33,066 nucleotides of DNA, from positions 1 through 33,066 of the forward strand of contig JANXSG010000202.1 in the NCBI GenBank assembly GCA_025352825.1, given 5' to 3'. The position numbers and the translations under genes are program-made. Positions 7,710 to 16,313 of the stretch are shown piece after piece. The notes beneath the pieces are model-generated. The model was given only the letters and a program-made list of their open reading frames with translations. It ran no database searches and was not told the DNA's origin. The stretch comes from Chthonomonadaceae bacterium (GTDB lineage: Bacteria; Armatimonadota; Chthonomonadetes; Chthonomonadales; Chthonomonadaceae). Each line of letters begins with the position of its first letter. Position 1 is the first letter of the stretch.

Positions 7710-8348
7710 ATGTATTTTCGACGTATCATTTCATCCACCCTGGTACTTCTGGTATGCGGGCTTTTACCTCAGGCAAGCTACGCTACGGACTATGACGAAT
7801 CTGTATCGGGAGACTTCTCCAATTCAGGTCTCAGTACGACTTCAATTGTTTCTTTGACATCAGGCTCCAACCAGATATTTGGAACTACCGGACGAGGAAC
7901 CAATGCAGTGGATCGCGATTACTTCACGATCACCGTACCCGTCGGTTTGGAGATTGTTTCTCTGACGGAATTGCCGGGCACTATGGTGGGAAGATCCCTC
8001 TCTTTTATTGGACTGGAAGCCGGAACTCAGGTCACTCTTCCGTCCAATACTGCCACTGCTACGGGTCTGCTTGGCTGGACACATTATGGGACAGGTGACA
8101 TCAACACCGATATTTTGCCTCGCATGGGAATTCCTTCAAACGGTTCCTCAGGATTCACTCCGCCACTTGGCCCAGGTGACTACTCTTTCTGGATTCAGGA
8201 ATTGAGTACAGGCACATTCAATTATGGATTTGATATCGCGGTTCAAGCAACACCAGAACCTGGATCGATGGCTATATTATTTGGATTGGGTATCGGGGTC
8301 AGCACGCTTGCCATAACCAGGCTGCAACGAAAACGAATGTGTGCATGA
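7710..8348 (+). CDS. PEP-CTERM-type exported protein
   Basis: From ATG 7710 the product is 212 residues. AGGAGAG (about 7698-7704) decides this start over in-frame codons further upstream. Residues 1-25 form a signal peptide (MYFRRIISSTLVLLVCGLLP, then ASYA). The C-terminus has the tripartite sorting signal: PEPGS, a hydrophobic segment AILFGLGIGVSTLAI, and the basic tail RLQRKRMCA. Proteins of this kind are cut by exosortase and linked to the surface or extracellular matrix. The body is rich in Thr, Ser and Gly with beta-strand character (DRDYFTITVP, GDYSFWIQELSTG), resembling secreted pre-peptidase-like sandwich domains. No exosortase gene is in the window, so it must be encoded elsewhere. 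Confidence 0.8.
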   Translation: MYFRRIISSTLVLLVCGLLPQASYATDYDESVSGDFSNSGLSTTSIVSLTSGSNQIFGTTGRGTNAVDRDYFTITVPVGLEIVSLTELPGTMVGRSLSFIGLEAGTQVTLPSNTATATGLLGWTHYGTGDINTDILPRMGIPSNGSSGFTPPLGPGDYSFWIQELSTGTFNYGFDIAVQATPEPGSMAILFGLGIGVSTLAITRLQRKRMCA

Positions 8349-8497
8349 TAAATTCAATAAGATCAGAGTGCCCTCTTGTCTCGACATTAAGAGGTCGCTA
8401 AGTATCGCTCTCCCATATGCTCGCTCCTTATGAATCCAGCTCAGGTATAATCTAACTAAGGCAGATTTCTATGAACTGAATTTGAAGGAGCGAAGCG

Positions 8498-8602
8498 CTG
8501 GCAAAATGGCATATTCTATGCATAGGGACAAAATCGGATGATAACCAGACGCCAGACGAATTTATGCAAAGCCATAACGTTGTTCATATCAAACCCGTTT
8601 GA
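8498..8602 (+). CDS. Possible 34-residue microprotein with CTG start
   Basis: A frame from CTG (8498-8500) to TGA (8600-8602) reads AKWHILCIGTKSDDNQTPD, continuing with EFMQSHNVVHIKPV. It has balanced, protein-like composition. AAGGAG ends at 8490, seven bases before the CTG, which is ideal spacing. A GGTATAAT -10-like element lies about 50 bases upstream of the start. No ATG, GTG or TTG is available in this frame. It may be a real small protein, or the tail of a decayed gene; I do not recognise a family. Confidence 0.3.
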   Translation: MAKWHILCIGTKSDDNQTPDEFMQSHNVVHIKPV

Positions 8603-8782
8603 ATTGCCGATTATCATCTAGTATCGTCCTTTTAGAAGCACATCTGCACTGCAAGGACTACGGTTCGATATTCTGTTTTTGGCTCTCATTTTGTTGGGCG
8701 TTTGCTATCAGCGGCGGTTTCAGTTCCTTTCAATGGTATGAACTTATTTTCAGCGTTCCGAGTCGATTGTTTTGTTTATAAG

Positions 8783-8851
8783 CCCTCACCCCCCGTCCCC
8801 ATCTCTCTCTTGCGAGGAACGAGCAATATGGGTCAGCCTCCCGGGGTGAGG
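8783..8851. repeat. Dispersed palindromic repeat, copy 1
   Basis: It begins CCCTCACCCCCCGTCCCC and ends GGGGTGAGG, with TGCGAGGAACGAGCAATATG in the middle. The same middle appears in the same orientation near 29417-29435, and inverted near 32898-32918. The outer ends are complementary, so it can fold into a hairpin. It is noncoding. Confidence 0.7.
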
Positions 8852-9058
8852 TGAAACGATATTATTTTCATAGCCCCAGATAAACCATGCTGAATAGTTA
8901 CCCTCCTTAAACATATTTCGTTATTTCTCAGATCGAAAATGTTCGATAAGGATACTCAATTTATTCATCGCGTCAAACCATCAGTATTGAGCAGGTCTTT
9001 ACCTTAATTATACAGAATACCGATACAACAACCGTGTCACATTCCTAGGAGGTTTGCT

Positions 9059-10795
9059 ATGACTGCTATCGCTGTTGATCGCTGGCTCTGTGCGGGGCCT
9101 GTCTCGGAGGTGCAGAAGGAAGGCTCAAAAGTCGTTCATCTTGATGGGAATACCATCGCACTTTTTGCTCATGAAGGCCAGATTTACGCCGTAGACAATC
9201 GCTGCCCTCATCTCGGCTTTCCACTCCACCGAGGCACGGTTAAAGACTGCGTTCTGACCTGCCACTGGCATCAGGCACGATTCGACTTGAAGAGCGGCGG
9301 GACATTCGATCAGTGGGCCGATGATGTACGATCCTTCCCAACCGAAGTGCGCGGGCAGGAGGTCTGGGTCGACATGGCTCCTCGCAAAGATGCCGTCGTG
9401 CAGCAGCGGGAACGCCTCGAAGTCGGGCTGGAACGCAACATCTCGCTCGTGCTTGGAAAAGCAGTCGTCCTCTTGCTGGATCGCGGCGTAGACCCAGTAG
9501 AACCTTTCCGGACAGGCATGAATTTTGGAGTAACCTATCGACAGGCTGGCTGGGGACAGGGACTCACGATGCTCTCCTGCTTCATGAATATCCTCCCTCA
9601 CCTCAGTACAGCAGATCGTTCACGCGCCCTCTTTCATGGCCTATCCGCTGTTTCACGCGACTGCGCAGGGACGCCACCACGTTTTGGAATTCGCCCGCTT
9701 CCAGGCTCCGGCGCCGATTTGCCAACGCTGAAACGCTGGTTTCGGCAGTTCATCGAAGTGCGTGATTCGGAAGGGGGCGAACGCTGTGTTGTCTCCGCAA
9801 TCCGTACTGGAGCCAACGATGTACAGATGGCGGACATGCTCTTCTCTGCTGTCACCGATCATCGCTATATCAATGTCGGGCACCCGCTGGATTTTACGAA
9901 CAAAGCGCTGGAGGCGTTGGATCAGGCTGGGTGGGAGTATGCGGAACCCGTGCTCACAAGCCTGGTTTCGGGCTACGCGAATGCCGAGCGCATGGAGGAG
10001 TCGAACTCATGGCGCAATCCTATCGACCTCATCATGCATTTGGAAGTGGCGTTCTCAATGCTGCCGGAAGTCCTTCAAATCGGTGAAGCAAAACGCGGAA
10101 AATGGCGGGGAAGGGATACTCTTCTGAAGGCGCTCATTGGAGAAGAGCCATCTAAAATCGTCGAGGGGCTTCTCACTGCGCTTAGCGAAGGCGCTTCGCC
10201 TGGTGAACTCGCAGGGTCTGTGGCCTACACGGCGGCACTGCGAATCGCGCGCTTCCACACCAGTAATGAGTTCGGAGACTGGGATCGCGCGATGCATACT
10301 TTCACCTTCGCTAATGCAGTGCATCAGGGGCTTCGGCGTGTGTCTTCCGTGGAACTCCTGCGTGGTGTATTTGACGCAGCGATGAGCAGTTACCTAGACC
10401 GCTTCCTGAACGTACCGATTGCCCGTCTTCTACCATCCAGCCTCTCCGGAACGGAGGCGCTGGATGGGTTAACCACTCTTCTGGACAGGCAGCAGCAGGT
10501 TAATGAGGCAGGAGGGTTAGTCGCATCCTATCTCGAAAAGGGCGGTGATCCCGATCTGCTTCTCACCCATATCGGTCATATGCTGCTTCGGGAGGATCGT
10601 GATTTCCACAGCATCCAGATGATCGAGGCAGCGTTCCAGCAGTTCATTCTGCTTCGTGGTACACCGGAGGGGAATCAGGTTTTGGTTGCAGCCACTCGTT
10701 ATCTTGCCGCCCATGCACCTACTATGCGAACCCAGGGTCAGACATACCAGATCTCAGTACGCTTGTATCGAGGAGAGCGCCTGTTTGAAGAGTGA
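9059..10795 (+). CDS. Rieske [2Fe-2S] protein with large C-terminal helical domain
   Basis: This is a 578-residue cytoplasmic protein. Residues 1-105 form a Rieske ferredoxin-like domain: C49 and H51 in NRCPHLGFPL, C68 and H71 in LTCHWHQARFD, so all four cluster ligands are present. The remaining 470 or so residues are mostly alpha-helical and recall the C-terminal region of questin-oxidase-like (DUF4243) proteins, with several conserved-looking histidines (HLEVAFSMLPE, DRAMHTFTFANAVHQGLRR, LTHIGHMLL). No standard oxygenase mononuclear-iron motif (ExxHxxxH-type) is obvious. The domain may bind a second metal or substrate fed with electrons by the Rieske centre; that is inference. A perfect AGGAGG six bases before the ATG suggests strong translation. 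The gene is noticeably more GC-rich than its neighbours and has no partner in an operon. Confidence 0.8.
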   Translation: MTAIAVDRWLCAGPVSEVQKEGSKVVHLDGNTIALFAHEGQIYAVDNRCPHLGFPLHRGTVKDCVLTCHWHQARFDLKSGGTFDQWADDVRSFPTEVRGQEVWVDMAPRKDAVVQQRERLEVGLERNISLVLGKAVVLLLDRGVDPVEPFRTGMNFGVTYRQAGWGQGLTMLSCFMNILPHLSTADRSRALFHGLSAVSRDCAGTPPRFGIRPLPGSGADLPTLKRWFRQFIEVRDSEGGERCVVSAIRTGANDVQMADMLFSAVTDHRYINVGHPLDFTNKALEALDQAGWEYAEPVLTSLVSGYANAERMEESNSWRNPIDLIMHLEVAFSMLPEVLQIGEAKRGKWRGRDTLLKALIGEEPSKIVEGLLTALSEGASPGELAGSVAYTAALRIARFHTSNEFGDWDRAMHTFTFANAVHQGLRRVSSVELLRGVFDAAMSSYLDRFLNVPIARLLPSSLSGTEALDGLTTLLDRQQQVNEAGGLVASYLEKGGDPDLLLTHIGHMLLREDRDFHSIQMIEAAFQQFILLRGTPEGNQVLVAATRYLAAHAPTMRTQGQTYQISVRLYRGERLFEE

Positions 10796-10970
10796 TCCGG
10801 TACCCCAGATAAGTCCACCCTGAAATGTACGGGCATGTTTACTGTTTTTCTGAGCTAGGATTGGAGAGGTGGCTATGTCTGGCCTTGTTTGATTATTTCA
10901 CTGAATTCCATGTGAGACACACTTTGAATGGTGAAGTCACCTCCCAAGAGCTAGCGCGGGATACTGTCTA

Positions 10971-10979
10971 TGGTACAAT
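10971..10979 (+). promoter_or_regulatory. Extended -10 promoter TGGTACAAT of the DUF433/DUF5615 module
   Basis: TG-G-TACAAT matches the extended -10 consensus, with no good -35 at the expected place. It lies 18 bases before the start codon, so the transcript would be nearly leaderless apart from the AGGAGG at about 10986-10991. The same nonamer stands at 18185-18193. Confidence 0.4.
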
Positions 10980-10997
10980 CTATACTAGGAGGGTGTC

Positions 10998-11207
10998 ATG
11001 ATAGATCAATCTCATCTTATATCAAGCGATAAAGAGGTTTTAGGCGGAATTCCAGTTTTTATCGGAACGCGCGTACCCGCCAAAACTTTACTGGACTATC
11101 TTCGTAAAGGCCATTCTATCACCGAATTTCTGGATGACTTTCCAACGGTAACACGTCGGCAGGCCGAGGATCTACTAACCAGCTTTCAGACACTCTTGGT
11201 GGCATAA
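10998..11207 (+). CDS. DUF433 family antitoxin-like protein
   Basis: This 69-residue protein has the full DUF433 pattern: LGGIPVFIGTRVPAKTLLDYL, then FLDDFPTVTRRQAEDLL. DUF433 is a winged or helix-turn-helix-like domain almost always encoded directly before DUF5615 PIN-like proteins, and the pair is regarded as a probable toxin-antitoxin module. An AGGAGG is well placed before the ATG. The next gene starts two bases after its stop. It probably binds both its own promoter and the partner protein. Confidence 0.88.
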   Translation: MIDQSHLISSDKEVLGGIPVFIGTRVPAKTLLDYLRKGHSITEFLDDFPTVTRRQAEDLLTSFQTLLVA

Positions 11208-11209
11208 AC

Positions 11210-11539
11210 ATGAAAGTTTTGCTGGATGAGTGTTTACCAAGGAAGCTTATACTTTACCTGCCAGACCATAATGTCTCTACAGTTCCAGAAATGGGATGGG
11301 CAGGCATTAAAAATGGAGCTTTGCTGCTATTAATGGAACCTGTTTTCGATGCGTTTATCACGATAGACGGCAATATGCAATATCAGCAGAATCTCAGTTC
11401 TCATCGCATAGGTTTTGTTGTTCTGACAGCCCCAGATAATACAATTGAGACGCTGCAGACAATTGCACCTCAAATATTACATGCCGTCGACAGTCTAAAA
11501 CCTGGTCAGATAGTACAAATAAAGTACATCTTTGAATAG
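11210..11539 (+). CDS. DUF5615 PIN-like protein (probable toxin of DUF433 module)
   Basis: This 109-residue protein begins MKVLLDECLPRKL with the acidic D6-E7 pair, continues with VSTVPEMGWAGIKNGALL, and contains AFITIDGNMQYQQNLS, all diagnostic of DUF5615, a Mut7-C/PIN-related nuclease-like fold. Where most members have TADRN the sequence here has TIDGN. It keeps the aspartate but loses the usual arginine, so activity is likely but not certain. The gene follows DUF433 with a two-base gap and overlaps the next gene by eight bases, suggesting coupled translation of all three. Confidence 0.85.
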   Translation: MKVLLDECLPRKLILYLPDHNVSTVPEMGWAGIKNGALLLLMEPVFDAFITIDGNMQYQQNLSSHRIGFVVLTAPDNTIETLQTIAPQILHAVDSLKPGQIVQIKYIFE

Positions 11540-12032
11540 CCCCGAGAAACCTAATTTCAAATTAGAGTACGATTCGGAACGGTTCGCGAAGAAACTCTTT
11601 AAACGCTTTCCACTGTGGAAGCAGTTCACCAGTCACTATATGAAAGGCGAGCCTGATAATATCTCCTACTATCTTGAAGTACTGATCCCTCCAATTAATC
11701 CTAAAGTTTCTGATCCATTGAGCATTGTTACCTATCCCAGGCAAGTTATTATATCTTGGATCGGAGGCAGTCATCGACATTTTGATTCATGGCCGATACA
11801 GCCATATCCCTTCTATATGGAGAAAGCTATCGAATTTGTGGAAGCGATTGTGGCCGATAAGATTATATTTGGATACTACGAGCATGGTGGTGAACCAACT
11901 GGTGCAGGATTTTGCAGTCATGTTACAACAAACAATCCGCCCGTGAAGGTTGAGACTGCTCAAGTAGGCTCGGTTATCATTCGCTCGTGGCTTGGTGCTC
12001 ATGATCGTGAACTACATGACTTTCCGATTTAA
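11532..12032 (+). CDS. Hypothetical protein coupled to the DUF433/DUF5615 pair
   Basis: This 166-residue protein is read from a TTG at 11532, overlapping the DUF5615 gene by eight bases. No Shine-Dalgarno precedes it, so it may depend on coupling; the start is uncertain. There is no signal peptide or membrane segment. Visible features are a basic N-terminus (FAKKLFKRFPLWKQF), a VIISWIGGSHRHFDSWP strand, a YMEKAIEFVEAIVADKIIFG helix-strand, and a C-terminal GSVIIRSWLGAHDREL strand. This layout loosely recalls small immunity-type proteins with an HxHFD strand, but I do not recognise a named family. Its position makes a link to the toxin-antitoxin module possible. Confidence 0.6.
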   Translation: MNSPEKPNFKLEYDSERFAKKLFKRFPLWKQFTSHYMKGEPDNISYYLEVLIPPINPKVSDPLSIVTYPRQVIISWIGGSHRHFDSWPIQPYPFYMEKAIEFVEAIVADKIIFGYYEHGGEPTGAGFCSHVTTNNPPVKVETAQVGSVIIRSWLGAHDRELHDFPI

Positions 12033-12241
12033 ATATGAAATTGAAAAAAAGAAAAATCTCGAAGGTATCATCGCCATTGTGAGGTAATGTTTATTGAACT
12101 GCATTCACATCGCGAAGTCATATTTAGGTGATTACTAATATTCGCGAATCTGTTCAATTTCAGGTCATAACCTGTGAAGCCTGTCTTTAAAACGGTTAGT
12201 AGTGTAATTTGTATGCCAAATAATATAAGGAGAGTATGATT

Positions 12242-13021
12242 ATGGCGGATGCTGTGGCTTCCATTCAGTTGATCGTGTTTGGAGAAAGAAATGGTTCTGA
12301 TTTAGCAGGTGTGCTTAAGGAAGTCGCTGCTGCCGGTTTTCCTGCTATCGAGGCTGGAAACCTATACGCCTCGGTTGGCGCGGATGCTGCTCAACGCCTC
12401 CTCTCAGAGAATAATCTGCAGATATCCGGAGCCCACTTTGGATATGGGGACTATTCCGATAGCGAGAAATTAGCAGTGCATATCGCCTATGGCAAAGCTG
12501 CTGGTGTGAAGAACTTTATGTGTTCAGGGGTCGCAGACGGTAAAACGCTTGAGGGATATAAAGAGTCGGCAGAAGTGTTCAATGCCGTAGGCAAGCGGCT
12601 TGCGGAAGAAGGTATCACTTTCAACTACCACAACCACGATTGGGAATTTAAGGATATTGATGGCGGACGAGGAATGGACGTCCTTACATCCGAGACAGAT
12701 CCTGCGTTTGTGAAGTTCAATATCGATGTTTTCTGGCTCTACTACGCGGGCGTGAATCCAGTCAACTATATTCTGGCTCATAAAGATCGCATGGGATATT
12801 TCCATTTCAAAGACGGTATTCGAAGAGTAAACCTGGCAGGCGAGAATCGGCCCGATTTCAAAGAGCTTGGCCACGGAGAAGTAGATCTATCAGCCGCCTA
12901 CTCAGCAGCAAAACAGACCGGGGCGAAATGGATTGTCTACGAGCAGGACAGCACAACACATACTCCGCTGGAAGCAGCATCCATCAGCAGATCGTTTCTG
13001 AAAAACTCGCTGGGAGTATAA
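12242..13021 (+). CDS. Sugar phosphate isomerase/epimerase-like TIM-barrel protein
   Basis: This 259-residue protein belongs to the xylose isomerase-like (AP endonuclease family 2) barrel family. Typical strands and metal-ligand segments are seen in order: AAAGFPAIEAG, GAHFGYGD, FNYHNHDWEF (about residues 127-136), KFNIDVFWLYYAG, YFHFKDG, ELGHGEVD and a final WIVYEQD. A divalent metal is normally bound by the Glu, Asp and His residues in these segments. The ATG at 12242 is preferred over 12236, because AAGGAG at 12227-12232 is nine bases from the former and only three from the latter. It is cytoplasmic, with no signal peptide. Next to a sugar-related exported gene pair it may act in carbohydrate use; the substrate is unknown. 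Confidence 0.8.
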   Translation: MADAVASIQLIVFGERNGSDLAGVLKEVAAAGFPAIEAGNLYASVGADAAQRLLSENNLQISGAHFGYGDYSDSEKLAVHIAYGKAAGVKNFMCSGVADGKTLEGYKESAEVFNAVGKRLAEEGITFNYHNHDWEFKDIDGGRGMDVLTSETDPAFVKFNIDVFWLYYAGVNPVNYILAHKDRMGYFHFKDGIRRVNLAGENRPDFKELGHGEVDLSAAYSAAKQTGAKWIVYEQDSTTHTPLEAASISRSFLKNSLGV

Positions 13022-13144
13022 ACTGCTTCGTCACCTCAGCCAAAGAAGGGATTTAGTAAGTCATGATTGAAATATATCCTCTGTAACTTCAGCATGTCCC
13101 ACACAGTGTAATTTTTTACAGATATTTCCTTGCAAAGAGGTTTC

Positions 13145-16100
13145 ATGAGTAAGTTTTTTATCAGGACTTTCTTGAGTTTAGTTCTGGCAATTTGGATATT
13201 CGGTATGCCAGTGCCCGGAATTACAGCGAGATCGGCTTCAAAACAGGAGCAGATAGTTCGATTTAATCGGGATATTCGTCCGATTTTCTCGGAGAACTGC
13301 TTCACCTGCCACGGCCCAGATCACAACAAACGTATGGCCGGGCTTCGGCTCGATCTGGGTTCCGAAGCGATGGCAAGAGGGGTGTTAACTCCGGGTAAGC
13401 CGGAGAAAAGTATACTCATTGCGCGTATACTAGCCAAGGGCAGTGGGATCATGCCTCCCATCTTCACGCACAAACACCTTTCTGCCGCACAGAAAAACCT
13501 TCTTGTTCGATGGGTGAAACAGGGTGGTAAATTTGAGCCGCACTGGTCTCTTGTACCGCTTGCAGCCCATGTATCGCTCCCAAAAGTTAAGGATGCGGTA
13601 TGGTGCCGGAACGAGATAGATATGTTTGTTCGCGCTAAACTGGAACAAACACACATCCATCCTTCCGCGGAAGCTACGAAAGCTGACTGGATGCGGCGTG
13701 TAACGCTCGATCTTACCGGCCTTCCGCCCAAACTATCTGATGTCGATAAATTCCTGGTAGACCATTCCAACGAAGCCTACTCTCGTGTTGTGGATGCCGC
13801 TCTCTCAAGTCCAAGTTACGGTGAAAAGATGGCGCTCCCCTGGCTGGATGCAGCGCGATATGCCGACAGTTATGGCTATCAGAGTGATCAGCTGTGCCCC
13901 ACCTGGCCATATAGGGACTGGGTGGTGAAGGCCTTTAACAATAACCTCTCATACGATAAATTTATCACCTGGCAGCTGGCAGGTGACCTGCTTCCGAATG
14001 CTACTCGTGAACAGAAACTTGCCACCGCCTTCAATCGACTCCATAGAATGACGAACGAGGGCGGAAGCGTAGCGGAAGAGTGGCGGATGGAGGGAGTCGC
14101 AGACCGCGTAAAGACTTTCGGGACAGCATTTCTCGGGTTTACGTTGGAGTGTGCGCACTGCCACGACCATAAATACGACCCGATTACTCAAAAAGACTAC
14201 TACGCGCTCTCATCATTCTTCAACAACATCGATGAGTATGGGCTGTACGACAGAGCCGACATTGTTCCCTCGCCTACTCTCCTCTTGCCTACTCCACAGC
14301 AGGAAAAAGATGCTTTCGCAGCAAAAAATGCCTTAATTCAGAGTGAAACCGAAATTAAGCAAATTAGGCAAGGCAGAGAAGCGGCATTACAGAAATGGCT
14401 GTCTGAACCGCATCAGGCTTTGATGAGCGATCTTACAGGCCGATTCGATTTTGAAAATTTCGATGGGGCGACGCTTAAAAATCTTGTACCTGGCTCGAAG
14501 CAGAATGGCGAACGTCTAGATGAGGTGAAGCTGGTTCCTGGTCTAATCGGTAAGGCAGCGATGCTGGAGGGCGATAATAACGTTCACTTCCCCGATTTGG
14601 GAAGATTCGACCGCTCCGATGCGCATACTATATCGTTCTGGCTAAAAGACACTCTCCATCTGGATCTCCCTGCCGTTGTTTTTCAGGCATGTGAAGGAAC
14701 CGATGTTGGGCCTGTTGGCTACGACCTGCTCATTCAAAATGGAAAACTAGCGGCGAGAATCTTTCGACACTGGCCTGGCAATGCCATCGCAATCCGAACA
14801 CTCCAGCCGATTTCTAAGGACACCTGGACTCATGTGGCAGTATCCTATGATGGTTCTAGTCATGCTGCAGGTCTGAACATTACGGTAAATGGCAAGCGCG
14901 CGGATACAGAGGTCGTACGTGATAGATTGTACAAGAGTATCGGGCGGCATCCACTTATATTTGGCCAGAGATTCAGGGATAGGGGATTCAAGGGTGGACT
15001 TCTCGATGAACTCTCCATCTTCAATCGAAACCTGTCACCTATCGAACTGGCTCAGTTGTACGATGGCCACAGTCTTTCTGACGCGCTAGCCGATCCACAA
15101 AAGCACGAAGCACAACTGCGCGAATACTATCTTTCGGCGATAGATCCGGATACGCGTAAATCTTTTGCAATGCTCACCAAGAGTCGCGAAAAGCTCGTAT
15201 CCGGCGAAGATCTACAGTACGAAGTTGCCACCATGGAAGAGATGCCGCAAGTGCGGCCAACTTATCTTCTGGCTAGAGGGCGTTATGATTCGCCCACCTC
15301 TGCTGCAAATCTCGTCACACGAAGTACCCCATCGAACCTGTCGCCGTTTCCAGCCGGGCTGAGAAAAGATCGGCTGGGATTAGCTGAGTGGCTGACCGAA
15401 CCCAATCATCCCCTTACCTCACGAGTTGCTGTGAATAGAATCTGGTCGGTCTTTTTTGGGAAGGGACTGGTCGAGACTGCGGAAGACTTTGGCGTTCAAG
15501 GCAAAGCTCCCTCACATCCTGAGCTTCTCGACTGGCTTGCACGAGATTTCATCCGATCTGGCTGGGATGTAAAGAGAGTAGTCAAGAGGATTGTGCTCTC
15601 GAGTACTTATCGGCAGGCATCGGCTCTTCGGTCCGATCTTCGCGAAAAGGATCCGATGAATGTACTGCTGGCGCGTGGCCCTAGTGAACGTCTCAGTGCA
15701 GAAGCTATCCGCGATACTGCGCTTTTCGCCAGTGGTCTGCTGGATGAAAAACTTGGCGGCCCGCCGGTCAGCCCGTATCAGCCGGGCGATTTGTGGCGTG
15801 AAAGTAACTCCATGAGCCCTGCCTATCAGCAGAGCATTGGGGGTGATCTCTATCGGAAAAGCCTCTATACTGTTTGGAAACGAACTGCGCCTATGACTAA
15901 CATGTCTGCTTTTGATGCCGGAACCAGAGAGGTCTGTGTTGCACGAAGGCAGATAACGAACACGCCTCTGCAGGCGTTGGTTCTTTTGGACGACCCGCAG
16001 TTTGTAGAGGCTGCGAGAGTTGTGGGGGAACGCGTGCTTCGTGAGGGCGGCGCTACTCCTGCTGAAAAGGCACGATACACTTTCCGTCTGCTGGCTATTC

Positions 16101-16309
16101 GTGAACCAACCCCTGATGAGACAAAACTGCTGGCTGCGCTCTACGAAGATCAGCTTGCCTCGTTCTTAAAGGAGCCTGAAATGGCCTCCAAATTAATTAA
16201 AATTGGAGATTCGAAACCCACTTCGTCCCTCCCTGCCGCCGAGTTGGCCGCAGCGACCGTGTTGGCACAAACTGTCTTGAATCTCGACGCTACTATCTGG
16301 AAACGGTGA
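13145..16309 (+). CDS. PSCyt1-DUF1549-LamG-DUF1553 exported protein
   Basis: This is a very large (1054-residue) secreted protein of the type abundant in Planctomycetota, Verrucomicrobiota and Armatimonadota. Residues 1-30 form a signal peptide. A cytochrome-like PSCyt1 domain follows, with heme motif C52-x-x-C55-H56 ([11 protein letters not shown]). The DUF1549 domain includes [12 protein letters not shown] and a second CxxCH-like motif in [15 protein letters not shown] LamG/concanavalin-like insert lies at about residues 435-640 ([19 protein letters not shown]). DUF1553 closes the protein, with [20 protein letters not shown] and [14 protein letters not shown] 13145 has AAGAGG directly upstream. 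It is always paired with a DUF1501 gene, as here, four bases downstream. Its precise role is unproven; a redox or glycan-related surface function is usually proposed. Confidence 0.9.
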   Translation: MSKFFIRTFLSLVLAIWIFGMPVPGITARSASKQEQIVRFNRDIRPIFSENCFTCHGPDHNKRMAGLRLDLGSEAMARGVLTPGKPEKSILIARILAKGSGIMPPIFTHKHLSAAQKNLLVRWVKQGGKFEPHWSLVPLAAHVSLPKVKDAVWCRNEIDMFVRAKLEQTHIHPSAEATKADWMRRVTLDLTGLPPKLSDVDKFLVDHSNEAYSRVVDAALSSPSYGEKMALPWLDAARYADSYGYQSDQLCPTWPYRDWVVKAFNNNLSYDKFITWQLAGDLLPNATREQKLATAFNRLHRMTNEGGSVAEEWRMEGVADRVKTFGTAFLGFTLECAHCHDHKYDPITQKDYYALSSFFNNIDEYGLYDRADIVPSPTLLLPTPQQEKDAFAAKNALIQSETEIKQIRQGREAALQKWLSEPHQALMSDLTGRFDFENFDGATLKNLVPGSKQNGERLDEVKLVPGLIGKAAMLEGDNNVHFPDLGRFDRSDAHTISFWLKDTLHLDLPAVVFQACEGTDVGPVGYDLLIQNGKLAARIFRHWPGNAIAIRTLQPISKDTWTHVAVSYDGSSHAAGLNITVNGKRADTEVVRDRLYKSIGRHPLIFGQRFRDRGFKGGLLDELSIFNRNLSPIELAQLYDGHSLSDALADPQKHEAQLREYYLSAIDPDTRKSFAMLTKSREKLVSGEDLQYEVATMEEMPQVRPTYLLARGRYDSPTSAANLVTRSTPSNLSPFPAGLRKDRLGLAEWLTEPNHPLTSRVAVNRIWSVFFGKGLVETAEDFGVQGKAPSHPELLDWLARDFIRSGWDVKRVVKRIVLSSTYRQASALRSDLREKDPMNVLLARGPSERLSAEAIRDTALFASGLLDEKLGGPPVSPYQPGDLWRESNSMSPAYQQSIGGDLYRKSLYTVWKRTAPMTNMSAFDAGTREVCVARRQITNTPLQALVLLDDPQFVEAARVVGERVLREGGATPAEKARYTFRLLAIREPTPDETKLLAALYEDQLASFLKEPEMASKLIKIGDSKPTSSLPAAELAAATVLAQTVLNLDATIWKR

Positions 16310-16313
16310 AACT

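Larger units (their letters stand above)
8349..9058. other. 710-base gap between PEP-CTERM and Rieske genes
   Basis: There is no clear long gene here. It holds a GGTATAAT promoter-like element (8444-8451), a possible 34-codon CTG-initiated frame (8498-8602) and one copy of the dispersed palindromic repeat (8783-8851). From 8603 to 8782 and from 8852 to 9040 nothing recognisable was seen. The end of the gap carries the strong AGGAGG ribosome-binding site (9047-9052) of the Rieske gene. Confidence 0.6.

Noticed and set aside
9125-9601. 158-residue open frame antisense to the Rieske gene
   Set aside because: Shadow of the strong Rieske coding frame; no recognisable motif.
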